DNA of 64,000 nucleotides from JAJPKK01 sp963802745 (GCA_963802745.1 CAWDKL010000060.1:50439-114438); one strand, 5' to 3'. Counted from the stretch's first letter, positions 41,705 through 51,456 are shown. Made by a program: numbers and translations. Notes: a model not told the origin generated them from the letters alone.

Positions 41705-42802
41705 CTAACTCGTCACCCTACTTGGAGCCGGCTCCATCGCGTCGGATTTGGCCATCAGCTTGACCTCGCTCGTAGCGACGTTCGCGTCACCATACTCATC
41801 CCCGACAATGCCTAATTTATGCAGACCTATTTTGACTCTGTGTTTGAGATATGATGCGGGTTCATTCGGCAACACGAAGTTTGTTAATATTTCCTTCACG
41901 TTCACGGAAATCCTGGCCTTGATCGTACTTCCGGGTGTCAAATGATCAATCTGAATAAACGTTGCAGGAACCGACTGGACCTTTCCTATCACTCCAGGAC
42001 CAATTGCATTGATTTCCCAACTTGGTTTATAAACGCTCGTACCAAACGCAGAGAAACGAGCTCCGTCAAACTGAACTCCACCACCGCTTCCGATGCGCGT
42101 CGAGAAGCTGTTAGTGTGCCCACGCCCGCAATCGAAGGTTAGGAAGCAACGCTTCAGACCTATGGAAAGCGTCCATTTTTTCTGCCTCTCGATCTCAACC
42201 AAGGGACAATCTAGATCGAGGCTAAGATTAATTTGGCCAGGAACTGGATTGATGGGTGAGTTCCCAGTGCGTAGCGTCAAGCGAGCAAATGGAGTCGAAA
42301 AGCCTGTCTCTTCGGCCCACGGGTCCCATTGAAGAGGGACAAGTTCCTTGTCCTCTTCCCTATCCTCGACCGTACCGAGAAGGGAACGAACGTATTTAGC
42401 TGGTGTCGCCAGCTCTAGCGTCGCCTCTAGATCAACGGTCAGCGGTAGCGGACGACTGGCCAGCCTGGTCTCTACAAACTGTCCCACTTGAGGATTCGTG
42501 AGCAACTTGTTGAGACCGGGAAGCACATATCGCTTTGTTTCGATATCTTCGTCCGGGTCAAGAAGGATCAGCGTAAGCCGAAGAGCGCGATCGCAATTCC
42601 ACTCGTGCTTAAGCCGATCTGCGACTTGGCCGCGCGTAACTGACCTTAAAGTAACTACGTCGGTCGCTCCGCTTAGCGAACTGCCGGCAAGGCCGATCGG
42701 TAAGCCAATCTCTGCGTCCAGCGCGTTGACGTCAATCAAGAAGGCGCGTTCGCCGTCGAGACACACGGCTCGCCCTGCCTGGCCTGAGACATAAGCATCC
42801 AT
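41705..42802 (-). CDS. Uncharacterised protein, second gene of a two-gene islet
   Basis: The 365-residue product starts MDAYVSGQAGRAVCLDGERA at an ATG overlapping the upstream stop (TGATG). It has no signal and few hydrophobic stretches. Segments such as LRLTLILLDPDEDIETKRYV, TPAKYVRSLLGTVEDREEDK and LSLDLDCPLVEIERQKKWTL suggest a beta-rich soluble protein. I recognise no family. GC content is lower than in the flanking core genes. Strict overlap with the upstream gene implies a joint function. Confidence 0.65.
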   Translation of the reverse strand: MDAYVSGQAGRAVCLDGERAFLIDVNALDAEIGLPIGLAGSSLSGATDVVTLRSVTRGQVADRLKHEWNCDRALRLTLILLDPDEDIETKRYVLPGLNKLLTNPQVGQFVETRLASRPLPLTVDLEATLELATPAKYVRSLLGTVEDREEDKELVPLQWDPWAEETGFSTPFARLTLRTGNSPINPVPGQINLSLDLDCPLVEIERQKKWTLSIGLKRCFLTFDCGRGHTNSFSTRIGSGGGVQFDGARFSAFGTSVYKPSWEINAIGPGVIGKVQSVPATFIQIDHLTPGSTIKARISVNVKEILTNFVLPNEPASYLKHRVKIGLHKLGIVGDEYGDANVATSEVKLMAKSDAMEPAPSRVTS

Positions 42803-43644
42803 CAGATCGCCTCCAGCGTCGCGCCTAACCGGGCCAATTCGCGACCCACGCTCTTCCATAGCGCCAAATCAGGCCCTCGCTTGGGCCGGTAACCGATGAC
42901 TCGCTCGATCGCCCGTCGATGAATCGGACCATAGATATGCACCTCAATGAAGTCGCCGTCACCCTCACCGGCACTTAAATCCGAAAGAATGGTTGGGAAG
43001 TCGGCGGCTTCGGTATCTCTTGACAGCTTCGCGTACAGCTTTGCCTTGGCGAGTTGATCTCGCTCCGCCCAGATGGCACGATATCCTTTGGGTGGGTCGG
43101 TTCCCGCGATTACCTTGTGCCGGTTGCAAAAAATAAAAGGGTTCTCCTCGAATACCGTCGCTCTATGAGCTATCATCTGTTCCTTTAGCGTTACAAAAAG
43201 TTCACCGTATGAAAGAATACCACGGCCATCCAGTGTCAATGATCCGAAGCTGATATTTTCGTATATATGCGGCAATATCGTTGATTCCGCGGCCACTCTG
43301 CCCTTGTCCCACTGATTGCTTTCCGGCAGCCGTGCCCCGGATTGAACCTGCTTATGGAAATTTACATAAAGCTGATTATCGGATTTTACCAAGCTGTGAA
43401 GGATGCCGATGGAGCGAGCGATTACGGCTTTGGACGCAGCTACTGCTGCCCCAAATCGATCGAGAGCGTCGGAGCAAGACTGGCCTGCAAGTGCAGCTTC
43501 AGCAGATCGCACCCTCGCCGATAAGGCTGCTTTCTCCTCCGGTTGGCTTGCAAGGCGAACGTTTGGATAGCCAACGTCTCGATAGCAGCCCGGACAAAAC
43601 CGCGAACTTGATGCGACCATTGCGCCGCATTCCGGGCAATTCAT
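42802..43644 (-). CDS. Zinc-ribbon protein, first gene of a two-gene islet
   Basis: The 280-residue protein opens MNCPECGAMVASSSRFCPGC, a CxxC...CxxC zinc ribbon, followed by a helical region (residues about 40-120). The C-terminal half ends GDFIEVHIYGPIHRRAIERV, loosely like the EAQIHGP element of some ADP-ribosyltransferase toxins; this is a weak similarity. FIFCNRHKVIAG is another conserved-looking segment. The gene begins about 70 bases beyond the 3' end of a Bug gene. Confidence 0.65.
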   Translation of the reverse strand: MNCPECGAMVASSSRFCPGCYRDVGYPNVRLASQPEEKAALSARVRSAEAALAGQSCSDALDRFGAAVAASKAVIARSIGILHSLVKSDNQLYVNFHKQVQSGARLPESNQWDKGRVAAESTILPHIYENISFGSLTLDGRGILSYGELFVTLKEQMIAHRATVFEENPFIFCNRHKVIAGTDPPKGYRAIWAERDQLAKAKLYAKLSRDTEAADFPTILSDLSAGEGDGDFIEVHIYGPIHRRAIERVIGYRPKRGPDLALWKSVGRELARLGATLEAI

Positions 43645-43714
43645 TGGTGAGGAACTCCGGGCAGCATGGCATTTGTCTAAGAACGTGCGTGCCGCAACGC
43701 GGAACGACGAGCGC

Positions 43715-44689
43715 TCAATTCGGCTGAATGCCGGCCGCTTTTACCAGCGCGGCATTGATGCCGATCTCGGTGCGCACGAAGGCGTCGAATTGCGTGGGCG
43801 ACAGCTCCATCGGCTCGGCGCCAAGCTTTGTCAGCGCATCCGCGATCGCCGGCTCATGCAGCGCCTTGGCGATTTCGCCATGGAGGCGATCAATGATGGG
43901 CCGAGGCGTGGCACTCGGCGCGAACAAGCCCACCCAGAAGGTATAGTCCGAGTTCGGATAGCCGGATTCGAGCGTCGTCGGAATGGCCGGCAGGCTGGCG
44001 CTGCGCTTGAGGCTCGATACCGCGAGCCCGCGGATTTCGCCGCTGCCGATCAGCCCCACCACCGACGAGAGCGGCGCAAAATAGAAATCGATGCGGTTGC
44101 CGAGAATTTCCCGCAACGCGTCGGGAGCGCCCTTGAACGGCACATGCACGGCTTCAAATCCGGCGCTCAGCCGGAAGCGCTCCGCATTGAGGTGGGTGGC
44201 GGCACCGACGCCGCCGGACCCATAGGTGATCGACCCCGGTTTCGCCTTGGCGGAGGCGACCAGTTCCTGGATCGTCTTAAAGCGCGGCGGCGGCACTACC
44301 AGCACGTTGGGAAATTGGCTCAGCGGACTGACGGCGGCAAAATCCCGAAGGGTGTCGTAGGGCAGCTTTGAATAGGTGGACGGCGTGATCGTATGCACCG
44401 AGGAATTGACCAGCAGCGTGTAGCCGTCGCCCTCGGCCTTGGCGACCGCCGCCATGCCGAGCGTCCCGCCCGCCCCGGCCCGGCTCTCGAACACCATGGA
44501 TTGCCCGATCTGGTGCGCCACCGCGTCGAACACCGGCCGCGCCACCGCATCGAGCGCGCTGCCGGGCGGAAACGGCAGGATCAGCTTGATCGGCTGCCGG
44601 GTCGGCCACGCCGCCTGCGCGTGGGCGCCGACGGTCGCGGCGGTGGTCAGCGCCAGCAGGGCCAGCGCGAAAATTGAGCCGTGCCGCAT
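43715..44689 (-). CDS. Bug/TctC family solute-binding protein
   Basis: The 324-residue periplasmic receptor has a signal ending GAHAQAAWP and the family motifs KLILPFPPGSALDAVARPV, ESRAGAGGTLGMAAVAKAEG and VPFKGAPDALREILGNRI. No membrane subunits of a tripartite tricarboxylate transporter are adjacent. The ligand is likely a carboxylate or aromatic acid but cannot be read from the sequence. Confidence 0.92.
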   Translation of the reverse strand: MRHGSIFALALLALTTAATVGAHAQAAWPTRQPIKLILPFPPGSALDAVARPVFDAVAHQIGQSMVFESRAGAGGTLGMAAVAKAEGDGYTLLVNSSVHTITPSTYSKLPYDTLRDFAAVSPLSQFPNVLVVPPPRFKTIQELVASAKAKPGSITYGSGGVGAATHLNAERFRLSAGFEAVHVPFKGAPDALREILGNRIDFYFAPLSSVVGLIGSGEIRGLAVSSLKRSASLPAIPTTLESGYPNSDYTFWVGLFAPSATPRPIIDRLHGEIAKALHEPAIADALTKLGAEPMELSPTQFDAFVRTEIGINAALVKAAGIQPN

Positions 44690-44824
44690 CAGGGTTCTCC
44701 TCGGGGGCCGGTAGGCTTAAGCAAATGCGCGAGCCCTCGGTTGTGGCCCGCCTTGCGCGGATTATGCGGCCGAAGCGGGCGCGAAGCAAATCGGCTCGTC
44801 GCAATGGGCGCGTTTCTCCTACGG

Positions 44825-44932
44825 GTCATGGGCGGGCTTGTCCCGGCCATCTCGAAAATCGGCGAACCGTGGCCTGCCGAACGAGATCACCGGGACAAGC
44901 CTGGACAAGCCGGACAAGCCCGGCGATGACGA
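44825..44932. repeat. Inverted repeat, family E (gggcttgtccc type)
   Basis: gtcatgggcgggcttgtcccgg at the left is mirrored by ggacaagcccggcgatgac at the right, with an inner run of three ggacaag copies near 44890-44925. The rest of the 418-base gap around it shows nothing coding. Confidence 0.6.
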
Positions 44933-45107
44933 ATAGGCGGCCCCTTCTTTTTCCCGAAGTGTGGTGCACACTCATCGGTTCTCGTGTAAATTTTGCCAAA
45001 GCGACGCGCCTTCGGGTTCGCCGGGACCGCGGGCAAATTCCACCGTCGTCTTGAGCGTCGCCTCAACCCGGAAGGTCGGATGTGCAAGCCCGTAGATGGA
45101 GACGCGG

Positions 45108-46082
45108 ATGTGTTCAGTTGCGGATCGGCGACGCGTTTCGCGGGCGCTGCGGCGGCCGGTTTTGGGCTTATGGCTCACGTTGGCGGCGGCTGCGGTGGTG
45201 ATGCCGGCATGGGGCCAGACCGCACCTGCAGCGGAGGCGGTCGCCGGAAACGGCGCCCAAAATACCGCATCCGTCCCGGATTTCTCCGGCATTTGGGCGC
45301 ACATGACCTGGCCCGACTTCGAACCGCCGCCGGCCGGCCCCGGACCGGTGACGAACCGCTCGCGCCGCAACGGCCGCAGCGACGCCTATGAACTGGTCGG
45401 CGACTATACGAACCCGATCCTGAAGCCGCATGCGGCCGAAGAGGTGAAGTGGCACGGCGACATTTCGCTGACCGGGGTGCCGTATCCGACGCCCAGCAAC
45501 CAGTGCTGGCCGGGTGGCGTGCCGTTCGTGCTGTTCAACATCGGCATGCAGATGCTGCAGGAGGCCGACAAAATCACGATCCTCTATTCCAACGATCATG
45601 AAGTCCGGCACGTGCGCCTCAACCAGCCGCACCCGGCGCAGGTGACGCCGTCCTGGTACGGCGATTCGGTCGGCCATTACGAGGGCGACACGCTGGTGAT
45701 CGACACCGTGGGGGTGAAGACCGGGCCGTTCGCCATGGTGGACATGTACGGCACGCCGCACAGTCCGGCGCTGCACGTGGTCGAGCGCTATCGGCTGCTC
45801 GATTACGAAACCGCGAAGGCGGTGGAAGAGCGCGGCCAGAGGGAACTCAGCCGGTTTGGGCGGGATCCCGGTTTGACCCGCGATCCGAACGATAAAGGCC
45901 CGGGGTTGCAGCTCGATTTCACCGTGGACGATGACGGCGTCTTTACCAAGCCGTGGTCGGCATCCATCAGTTATCGCCGGCCGCTCGGCACCTGGCCGGA
46001 GATGGTTTGCGCCGAAAACCCGACCGAACATTTTTCCGGAAAACGCGCCGAAATACCGACCGCCGATAAGCCGGATTTTTAG
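45108..46082 (+). CDS. Secreted protein of unknown function, DFSGIW family
   Basis: The 324-residue product has an N-terminal signal (WLTLAAAAVVMPAWGQTAP). DFSGIWAHMTWPDFEPPP, EADKITILYSNDHEVRHVRL and GHYEGDTLVIDTVGVKTGPF are motifs it shares in outline with the protein at 47362. ATG 45108 follows ggag; ATG 45096 has no binding site. Propeller- or lipocalin-like folds are possible. The two family members lie within 2.3 kb on the same strand, suggesting local duplication. Confidence 0.7.
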   Translation: MCSVADRRRVSRALRRPVLGLWLTLAAAAVVMPAWGQTAPAAEAVAGNGAQNTASVPDFSGIWAHMTWPDFEPPPAGPGPVTNRSRRNGRSDAYELVGDYTNPILKPHAAEEVKWHGDISLTGVPYPTPSNQCWPGGVPFVLFNIGMQMLQEADKITILYSNDHEVRHVRLNQPHPAQVTPSWYGDSVGHYEGDTLVIDTVGVKTGPFAMVDMYGTPHSPALHVVERYRLLDYETAKAVEERGQRELSRFGRDPGLTRDPNDKGPGLQLDFTVDDDGVFTKPWSASISYRRPLGTWPEMVCAENPTEHFSGKRAEIPTADKPDF

Positions 46083-46108
46083 CGCATGTTTCGGTGATGC
46101 GAACGCTC

Positions 46109-46285
46109 GTAAGGTGGGCAAAATCGCCCTGCCGCGGCGGAGCGAACGTGATTAAGGGGGCGGCGATTTTGCCCACGCGGACGACATCGGGGGACGCAAC
46201 CTGAGGGACACGACCGTGGGCAAAAATCGCCGGAAGTGTCGGCGCCTGACGCCGCGTCGCGCGAGGCGATTTTTGCCCACCCCAC
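46109..46285. repeat. Palindromic intergenic repeat, family A (two hairpins)
   Basis: Arms aaggtgggcaaaatcgccc / cggcgattttgcccac at 46111-46176 and gtgggcaaaaatcgccgg / ggcgatttttgcccac at 46216-46280 give two successive stem-loops, the same tandem layout as at 422-690. Confidence 0.65.
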
Positions 46286-46348
46286 GCGCCTTCCGATTAT
46301 GGTCTATGATACCAGCTTGCGGTGTTAGTGCCAAACCGTCTGCAAATC

Positions 46349-46903
46349 TCAGTAACGACCGTGGTAATGCCTGCCGTACCGTCTTGGAAACGTCCGCGCA
46401 CTCCTGGCCGAGGAACCCTTACTTAGCTCCGGTGGGGGCGGTATGGCCGGTATGGCCGACGGGGCCGATGCGGCCTGCGGGGAGAGGGTGCCGAGCGGCT
46501 TCAGCAGGTTCTCATACATCGCCCGGTCGCCGGCGGTTGCCTTGCGGCACGACCAATTGACGCCCTCCGGCGCGGCTTTGCCCAGCTGGCGGTCCACATC
46601 CGGCCCGTTGTCGCAGGTGCAGTTTGCATCCGATCGCACCCAAAACTCCGCCCCGGGAAGCTGGCCGACGCTGAGCCACTTGAAACTATCCGGAAGGTCA
46701 TCGAACGTGGCATAGCGCTCGCAGCTCTGCTCGGCCGCGCCCGCCGCGGTACCGATTGCGCCAACCAAAACAAGCCCGAACACGCACCACCATCCCGCCC
46801 AGCAGACGCCACCTTGCGGCAACTGCGCACCGCAGAGCCGCCGGCATGCGTGCGGCCCTTCGTTGGTGGTGGTAGTTCTTGATCGCTGACAGATTGTCTT
46901 CAT
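46349..46903 (-). CDS. Secreted Cys-containing hypothetical protein
   Basis: A 184-residue frame starts MKTICQRSRTTTTNEGPHAC and contains a hydrophobic helix (WWCVFGLVLVGAIGTAAGAA) before SCERYATFDDLPDSFKW. Cysteines in NCTCDNGPD and NWSCRKATAG could form disulfides. The tail is basic (RRYGRHYHGRY). The true start may be closer to the helix. No family recognised. Confidence 0.5.
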   Translation of the reverse strand: MKTICQRSRTTTTNEGPHACRRLCGAQLPQGGVCWAGWWCVFGLVLVGAIGTAAGAAEQSCERYATFDDLPDSFKWLSVGQLPGAEFWVRSDANCTCDNGPDVDRQLGKAAPEGVNWSCRKATAGDRAMYENLLKPLGTLSPQAASAPSAIPAIPPPPELSKGSSARSARTFPRRYGRHYHGRY

Positions 46904-47082
46904 GGCGATTTGTCCAGATCCGCGTCATCCTTTGCGATGTAGTGGCACGAACCCTACCGGGTGACCGTACGAAGCCGCTACGCCGGAAGTATGGCGGCGC
47001 CGCAAAACCAATACCTCAAGCGCTGTGATGCCTCGGGAGCGGGTTCGCATCCGCGTCGCCGCGCGGAAAGGGCGCGCATCTC

Positions 47083-47130
47083 CCTCTCCCCATCGTTCTT
47101 TACGATGGGGAGAGGGTTGGGGTGAGGGGC
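47083..47130. repeat. Hairpin copy of intergenic repeat family C
   Basis: ccctctccccatcgt and acgatggggagaggg form a 15-bp stem, followed by ttggggtgaggggca as in the two arms at 49338-49600. The surrounding 450-base gap (46904-47361) holds no other clear feature. Confidence 0.6.
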
Positions 47131-47361
47131 AGATGCCAGCACAAAGCCCACGGCGTGAAGAACGCCGCGAGGAGAGGGAACGCGCGCAACTCGCCCCTTG
47201 AAGGGGGCAGTGGACCTTCAGGGCGCGGCGCGCCAAGATGAGCTCGTTGCCGGGCGCACTTGAGAAACCGGCGCCCGTGCGACTGACAGCGGCCGGTGTC
47301 ATGACGAATACCGGACAAACCAAAGATCGCACGATCATTTTGTCGCGAGGGAGGACGTTCA

Positions 47362-48222
47362 ATGCTTGCACATTCGACCGCAGCTGCGGCGCTCACCGCC
47401 ATGCTGACGCTGGCAACGGGCGCGTTCGGGTTCGACAACTCCAGATATCCCGACCTCCGCGGCGAGTGGAACCGCCGCCCGGTGCCGGGCATCGGCCCGT
47501 CATTCGACCCAACCAAGGCGCCCGGCCTGGCGCAGCAGGCGCCGCTCACCCCGGAATATCAAAAAATTCTGGAGGCGAGCCTGGCGGATCTCGCGGCCGG
47601 CGGCGGCGGTTTTTCCAAGGATTATCTGTGCATCTCCTCCGGCATGCCGATGCGGATGACCGCCTATCAGCCGCTGGAATTCATCATCGCCGACGGCGTC
47701 ACCCACATCGCCGGGGCGGACGGCTACATGCACCGCCGTATCTATACCGACGGCCGCGCCTGGCCGAAAAATCCCGAGCCGAGCCGGATCGGCTATTCGA
47801 TCGGCCACTGGATCGATACGGACGGCGACGGCAATTTCGACCGGCTGGAGGTCGAGACCCGCCATTTCCGCGGGGCGCGCACCTTCGACCAGAGCGGCAT
47901 TCCGCTGCACGAGGACAATCAGACCATCGTCAAGGAAATCATCTATCTCGACACGTCGAACCGCAATCTCATGCACAATGAGATCACCGTGTTCGACCAT
48001 GCACTGACCCGGCCATGGACGGTGCACAAGGAATATATCCGCGATCCCGGCGTGGAGCCGGCGTGGATTCCATGGGACTGCGCCGAGGGCAACAATCACG
48101 TGACCATCGCCGACGAGGACTACATCATCGGTGGCGACGGCCTGCTGATGCCCGCCAAGAAGGACCAGCCGCCGCCGGATTTGCGGCATTTCAAGCAGGC
48201 GGGCGGGCAGCCAAGCAAGTAA
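47362..48222 (+). CDS. Secreted protein of unknown function, DLRGEW family
   Basis: The 286-residue protein starts at ATG 47362 after ggagg with a short signal ending GAFGFDN. YPDLRGEWNRRP, DGYMHRRIYTDGRAWP and SIGHWIDTDGDGNFDRLEVE correspond to segments of the gene at 45108, and a late PWDCAEGNNHV resembles its AENPTEHF region. Function unknown; exported by the signal peptide. Confidence 0.75.
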   Translation: MLAHSTAAAALTAMLTLATGAFGFDNSRYPDLRGEWNRRPVPGIGPSFDPTKAPGLAQQAPLTPEYQKILEASLADLAAGGGGFSKDYLCISSGMPMRMTAYQPLEFIIADGVTHIAGADGYMHRRIYTDGRAWPKNPEPSRIGYSIGHWIDTDGDGNFDRLEVETRHFRGARTFDQSGIPLHEDNQTIVKEIIYLDTSNRNLMHNEITVFDHALTRPWTVHKEYIRDPGVEPAWIPWDCAEGNNHVTIADEDYIIGGDGLLMPAKKDQPPPDLRHFKQAGGQPSK

Positions 48223-48359
48223 TTTTGTGCCGGCGCGATCATCATCCGCCAGCGGCCGCGCGGCCAGTTAGGATACGGGTCGGCAATCCAGATACGCTGG
48301 CACATCTGGCCCCGTCTTGCTAAAATACCCTTTCAAAACCTGAACGGGAGGAAATCACC

Positions 48360-49274
48360 ATGAGACCATTCCGGTTCGTCACGGCCTTGGCGGCGGCATT
48401 GGCGCTACAACCGGCGCTCGCGCACGCGCAAGCGGCGGATTCGTTTGCGAAGGCGCTGCATATTTTCGACAGCTATCGGGTGGTACCCAATATCACCTAT
48501 CTCACCGCGAACAATTGGGACGCCAAGCTCGACGTGTATCAATCGCGCGACGCCACGACGCCCAATCCGACGCTCGTCTATTTTCATGGCGGTGGATGGG
48601 TGCAGGGCAGCAAAGAGGCGTCCTCGCTGACCTTCCTGCCGTTTCTCGACATGGGCTGGAACGTCGTCAATGTCGAGTACCGGCTGGCCAAGGTTTCGTT
48701 AGCTCCCGCCGCGGTGCAGGACGGGCTTTGCGCGCTCCGCTGGGTTTACCGGAACGCCAAGGAATATAATGTCGATACCGGCCGGTTGGTGGTGATGGGG
48801 AATTCCGCCGGCGGGCATTTGGCGCTGACGACCGGAATGGTGCCGGCGAGCGCAGCGCTCGATAGCCTCTGCCCCGGCACCGAGGACCTAAAAGTCGCGG
48901 CGGTCATCAATTGGTACGGCATCACGGATGTCGAGGAACTTTTGGGCGGCCCCAATGAACGCAACTTCGCCGTGGCGTGGCTCGGCGGCATGGGCAACCG
49001 CTTGGCCATCGCCAAGCGGGTGTCGCCGCTGACCTATGTGCGCGCCGGATTGCCGCCCATCATTTCGATCCAGGGCGATGCCGACCCGGTCGTGCCCTAC
49101 ACCCAAAATGTCCGCCTCCACCAGGCTTTGGAGCAGGCGGGCATCCGCAATCAGCTGGTCACCGTGCCGGGCGGCAAGCACGGCGGATTTACCGACGCCG
49201 AGATGACGAAGGTCTATGCCGAGATCCGGGCGTTTCTCAACAAGCAAAATCTCGTCCGGCTGACGGCGAAGTGA
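48360..49274 (+). CDS. Secreted alpha/beta hydrolase (esterase, HSL/BD-FAE type)
   Basis: The 304-residue protein has a signal ending AHAQAAD; ATG 48360 follows gggagg. The oxyanion-hole motif VYFHGGGWVQGS and nucleophile motif VVMGNSAGGHLAL are those of the hormone-sensitive lipase esterase group. A likely acid is in QGDADPVVPY and the catalytic His in GGKHGGF. The reaction is probably ester cleavage in the periplasm. The gene is 137 bases downstream of the DLRGEW gene and could share its transcript. Confidence 0.9.
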   Translation: MRPFRFVTALAAALALQPALAHAQAADSFAKALHIFDSYRVVPNITYLTANNWDAKLDVYQSRDATTPNPTLVYFHGGGWVQGSKEASSLTFLPFLDMGWNVVNVEYRLAKVSLAPAAVQDGLCALRWVYRNAKEYNVDTGRLVVMGNSAGGHLALTTGMVPASAALDSLCPGTEDLKVAAVINWYGITDVEELLGGPNERNFAVAWLGGMGNRLAIAKRVSPLTYVRAGLPPIISIQGDADPVVPYTQNVRLHQALEQAGIRNQLVTVPGGKHGGFTDAEMTKVYAEIRAFLNKQNLVRLTAK

Positions 49275-49337
49275 GACGTGTCGGCGCATACTGCGTCGAT
49301 CAGCACCGCGCAGCCGCCATTCGGGCCTGGCGCCTAG

Positions 49338-49600
49338 GCCCAATACCATTCACTTAATCCGAAGTGGCGCGCATCCCCTCTCCCCGCGGCGTTCTTCACG
49401 CCGTGGGGAGAGGGTTAGGGTGAGGGGCAGGGGCACGTGAGGGCCTTCCGGGGTGCGTTCGTTGAGCTGCCAAAGACGATCCGGCCGCGCGCCGTCTGTG
49501 CTGGCACCTGCCCCTCACCCCAACTCTCTCCCCATCATGAAGAACGATGGGGAGAGGCGGTGGGCGCATCCTAGGGTTAAGTGAACGGTATCGCGCCAAG
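49338..49600. repeat. Large inverted repeat, family C
   Basis: Left arm (ccaataccattcacttaa ... cctctcccc ... gtgaggggcagg) and right arm (cctgcccctcacccc ... cctctccc ... ttaagtgaacggtat) are reverse complements over about 95 bases, with about 70 bases between. Each arm also holds its own ctctcccc hairpin. The shared ttcacttaa edge marks the element ends. It occupies most of the gap after the esterase gene. Confidence 0.65.
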
Positions 49601-49674
49601 GCTGAACCTGCCACGGACGTCGCGATCAGCCCTCGCATCAGGCTGAACGCGGCGATGCATGGCAGCGGGTCCGG

Positions 49675-49953
49675 CTATTTCAGATACGTTCGCACCACGT
49701 CGATCAATTCCTCGGTGGCTTGTCCCTGCTGGGAATCGGGGCCGCTGCCGGGATCGACAACGTGCATGCGTATATGATCCTCAAGTACCTCCAGCATAAG
49801 TCCATTCATGGCGCCTCGGGTGGCGGCAATGAGCTGCAGGATATCCGAGCAGCCGCTTTCCTGCTCGAGGGCGCGTTCGACCGCCTCGATCTGCCCGCGG
49901 ATTCGCCGCACCCGATTGAGAAGTTTGGTCTTCTCGCGAGCCGTATGGGACAC
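49675..49953 (-). CDS. Metal- or formaldehyde-sensing repressor, FrmR/RcnR (CsoR) family
   Basis: The 92-residue all-helical repressor reads VSHTAREKTKLLNRVRRIRG, then ESGCSDILQLIAATRGAMNG and EDHIRMHVVD. The Cys plus His pattern is FrmR/RcnR-like. GTG 49953 is preferred because aagga precedes it. Such proteins sit on DNA until metal or aldehyde binds. It is divergent from a UbiH-like gene and has no frmA or rcnA neighbour, so the target gene is not evident. Confidence 0.85.
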   Translation of the reverse strand: MSHTAREKTKLLNRVRRIRGQIEAVERALEQESGCSDILQLIAATRGAMNGLMLEVLEDHIRMHVVDPGSGPDSQQGQATEELIDVVRTYLK

Positions 49954-50140
49954 GTTGGATTCCTTTCGCCGGATAAGGTTACGCAAGCGCGCAATGGGGT
50001 CCAGTGCCCATCGCTTCTGACATGCTTTCCGTTTGCTCTTACGCGCCGCAGGCCGCGCGTGCTACCCATCGCGCAGCACGGATCGAAACCGCCGTCATGA
50101 CCGGCCCGTGATGGGGACGACCCCTTAAGGGATTGACGAC

Positions 50141-51382
50141 ATGGCCGTCCAAACCGAATCCGGCCCGTTCGTACCGGCGCCGCAAACCCGATCCACCCAT
50201 GCGGCGGTCGTCGGCGGCGGCCCGGCCGGGCTCATCGCGGCGCTGGCATTGGCCCAAGGCGGCGTTCCAACCGTGCTGGTCGCCCGGCGGCCGGATCGGA
50301 TCGATAATCGCACCACGGCCCTGATGGCACCCTCGGTTGCCGCGCTCGATGCCCTCGGGGTGTGGCCGGCCTGCCGCGACGATGCCGCGCCGCTGCGCGT
50401 CATGCGCATCGTCAACGATACCGGCCGGCTCTGGCGCGCTCCGGAGGTGCGGTTCGAAGCCGCCGAACTCGGGCTGCAGGCGTTTGCCTGGAATATCGAG
50501 AACGCCCATCTGATCGCGGCGTTGTGGCGGCGCGTGGCCGAAACGCCCGCGCTCGTACACCTCGACGCGCAGGCGCACGCGGTGCGCACCGATGACGATG
50601 GCGTCACCATCGATCTTGCCGGCGGCGGTACGCTGTGCTGCCGGCTTGCGGTCGCGGCCGACGGCCGCGACTTCGATCTGCCGGACGGCTGCCGGCATTG
50701 CGCTCAAGCGAAAAAGTTATCCGCAGACCGCCTTGACCTTCGTTTTCACCCACACGCGGCCGCACCAGGACATCTCGACGGAATTCCACACCGCACAAGG
50801 CCCCTTTACGGTGGTGCCGCTGCCCGGTCTGCGCTCAAGCCTCGTCTGCGTGGTCGCCAATCAGGAGGCCGAACGCCTTGCGGCATTGACCGGAGCGGAA
50901 CTCGACTTGGAGGTCGAGCGGCGCTCCCATTCGATCCTTGGCAAGACCCATGTGGAGCCCGGACGCGGCGCCTTTCCGCTCGCGATCGCAACCGCAACCG
51001 CCTTCGCGGGCAACCGCATTGCGCTGGTCGGCGAGGCCGCGCATCTCATTCCGCCGATCGGCGCCCAGGGTCTGAACCTTGGCCTGCGCGATGCCGTCAC
51101 CATCGCGGAAATCGCCGGCGATGTGTTTCGCGACGGCGAGCGACATCGGTGCGGCTGATGGCAGCCTATGACCGGCGGCGGCGGGCGGACGTCATGACCC
51201 GCACCACGGCGGCCGATCTCCTCAACCGGTCGCTGCTGTCGGACTTCCTGCCGGTGCAGGGCCTGCGCGGACTGGGCCTTTACGCCGTGGATCGGATCGG
51301 CCCGTTGCGCCGGGCCATCATGCGCGAGGGCGTCGGGCCGCGCAGTTCCATGCCGGCGCTGATGCGGCATACCGGTCCGTAA
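50141..51382 (+). pseudogene. UbiH/COQ6-type FAD-dependent monooxygenase, frameshifted
   Basis: The first frame has HAAVVGGGPAGLIAALALAQ (FAD-binding GxGxxG) and VARRPDRIDNRTTALM. After about 50673 the protein continues in another frame with SICRTAAGIALKRKSY and then ALVGEAAHLIPPIGAQGLNL, the second FAD motif. A second shift near 51130 returns to the first frame for LMAAYDRRRRADVM. Removing a T near 50673 repairs the first break. Intact homologues hydroxylate the ubiquinone ring precursor or related aromatics. Confidence 0.85.
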
Positions 51383-51456
51383 ACCAGCGAGGTCTGTGAC
51401 GAAGCACGGTACACCCTATTGGGTGCAACGGCGCGCAGTTGTGTTATGCTTGCCTC

